Assembly: GCA_009778415.1 (NCBI GenBank)
Contig: WRJV01000303.1
Coordinates: 1-14,264 of the forward strand
DNA: 14,264 nt
Reading direction: 5' to 3'
Origin: Clostridiales bacterium
GTDB lineage: Bacteria > Bacillota > Clostridia > Peptostreptococcales > Anaerovoracaceae
Shown here: positions 13,295-14,264 of the stretch, one piece after another
How the letters are laid out: the number at the start of each line of letters is the position of its first letter
How positions within the stretch are numbered: the stretch's first letter is position 1
Made by a program: the position numbers and the translations under genes
The notes under the pieces: model-generated
Told to the model about the DNA's origin: nothing
Database searches by the model: none
The model's input: the letters and a program-made list of their open reading frames with translations, nothing else

Positions 13295-14264
13295 TTAAGT
13301 ATTTTTTGCCTGCTTCAGTTTTAGGTTGACGGTCGTGTTCTGGCCGCCTCGCGACACGGTTATGGCAAGGGTGTCCCCCACCTTGTGCGCGTCAAGGATC
13401 ACGCTTACGTCTGCTGAGCTTTTAATTTCCTTGCCGTCGATGCTTATGATGCGGTCGCCGGATTTCAAGCCGCTTTCTGCGTCTGCCCAAGACACGTACA
13501 CCCCGGCAGACTGGAGGCGGTACATCATAGCTGTGCGGGCGTCGAGCACGTCTATTAATGATGCGCCAAAGTCTATCCTTCCGGGCACATAGCCGTACTG
13601 AGCCAGCGAGCCGGCAATAGATTTCACCACGCTGACCGGTATTGCAAACCCGATGCCTTCGATGTCCGAGCCGCTGGATTTCGCGTTTACGACTCCGACG
13701 AGTTCCCCGAAGCGGTTGAACAGCCCTCCGCCGGAGTTGCCGGGGTTGACTGCGGCAGTTGTTTGCAGCAGGTTCATCGTTTGGCCGTCGATGTCGATGC
13801 TGCGGCCAAGAGCCGAGATTATCCCTTCGCTCACCGTGCCTCCAAGCTGCCCCAGCGGGTTTCCTATCGCTACGGCAAGCTCTCCAACCACTAAGCTTTC
13901 CGAATTGCCGTAAATCGCCGGCTGCAAGCCTGTCGCGTTGATTTTTAGCACTGCTATGTCAGTTTTGCTGTCGCGCCCCACGAGCTTCGCCTCGTATGCT
14001 GTTCCGTTTTTCAACCGAACGGTGATTTTGCTCGCCCCGTCTATCACGTGGTTGTTCGTAACGATGTAGCCGTCTGTCGAAATGACCACCCCGCTGCCTG
14101 CGCCTTCCGTGACGAATTGCCCCATCCGTCCGCTGCGCACTATCTGCTCGGTAAACACCTCTGTAACGCTGTTTGCAACGAGGCTTGCTATCTCGGGGAT
14201 GGAAAGCTCCCGTGCCTGCGTGCTTTGATCTGCTGCTGACAGAGGCAAGATGCCAGGCGAAACG
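13295..14264 (-). CDS. HtrA/DegP-type serine protease (5' end cut by window edge)
   Basis: The trypsin-like protease domain and one PDZ domain of an HtrA-family protein, which degrades misfolded proteins outside the cytoplasmic membrane. The catalytic triad is intact: His in TNNHVIDG (14048-14050), Asp in SKTDIAVLKI (13958-13960) and Ser in NPGNSGGGLF (13733-13735). The PDZ domain fills about the last 95 residues (SAGVYVSWADAESGLKSGDR, SIDGKEIKS). A TTG exists at 14248, but the frame stays open through the right edge and the usual N-terminal membrane anchor is not yet reached. The true start must therefore lie outside the window. The gene ends in TAA with no clear terminator before the AlbA_2 gene. 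Confidence 0.95.
   Translation of the reverse strand, partial: VSPGILPLSAADQSTQARELSIPEIASLVANSVTEVFTEQIVRSGRMGQFVTEGAGSGVVISTDGYIVTNNHVIDGASKITVRLKNGTAYEAKLVGRDSKTDIAVLKINATGLQPAIYGNSESLVVGELAVAIGNPLGQLGGTVSEGIISALGRSIDIDGQTMNLLQTTAAVNPGNSGGGLFNRFGELVGVVNAKSSGSDIEGIGFAIPVSVVKSIAGSLAQYGYVPGRIDFGASLIDVLDARTAMMYRLQSAGVYVSWADAESGLKSGDRIISIDGKEIKSSADVSVILDAHKVGDTLAITVSRGGQNTTVNLKLKQAKNT

Overview
The window looks like chromosomal DNA of an anaerobic member of the Bacillota (Clostridia-like). It carries a CdnL/CarD - PIN-TRAM - isoprenoid - prolyl-tRNA synthetase gene series typical of that phylum, strong AGGAGG-type ribosome binding sites, several TTG starts, and sigma-A promoters with TTGACA boxes and 17-base spacers. 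An MttB-family methyltransferase fits a corrinoid-using anaerobe. No species is claimed. Most genes are fairly GC-rich. The exceptions, judged by eye, are the divergent promoter region around 4700-4900 and the gene at 11741-13189, which are clearly AT-richer.

Layout. (1) Positions 1-4708, minus strand: a housekeeping series read right to left as cdnL/carD-like regulator, membrane PIN-TRAM protein, bifunctional ispDF and proS, which runs off the left edge after 566 codons. cdnL has two good sigma-A promoters and possibly its own terminator. (2) Positions 4821-10125, plus strand: an accessory block of a non-pyrrolysine MttB-superfamily methyltransferase, a LysP-type amino acid permease 36 bases downstream, then a GC-rich hairpin region and an OmpR-type response regulator overlapping its histidine kinase. 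(3) Positions 10152-11540, minus strand: radA, convergent with the kinase. (4) Positions 11604-13263: an AT-rich AlbA_2/ATPase-like gene with 11-bp repeats at its 3' side. (5) Positions 13295-14264, minus strand: the 3' part of an HtrA/DegP-type serine protease, whose membrane anchor lies beyond the right edge.

How it fits together. In many Bacillota radA lies just upstream of the cdnL/PIN-TRAM/isp genes, often with disA. Here about 5.4 kb of opposite-strand accessory genes separates them and disA is absent. The accessory block may take up an amine, betaine or amino acid (permease), demethylate it (MttB-like enzyme) and sense a signal (two-component system). No corrinoid protein, activase or second methyltransferase is present, so those partners would have to be encoded elsewhere.

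The main non-coding points are three TTGACA/17-bp promoters packed between cdnL and the methyltransferase gene; a 19-base hairpin repeat just upstream of the ribosome binding sites of two unrelated genes; an imperfect ~30-base duplication at the kinase/radA junction; and an 11-bp iterated repeat that covers the end of the AlbA_2 gene and recurs before radA. No RNA gene, CRISPR array or insertion sequence was seen. No gene-free stretch exceeds 300 bases; the longest are about 245 bases (4650-4896) and 200 bases (11541-11740).
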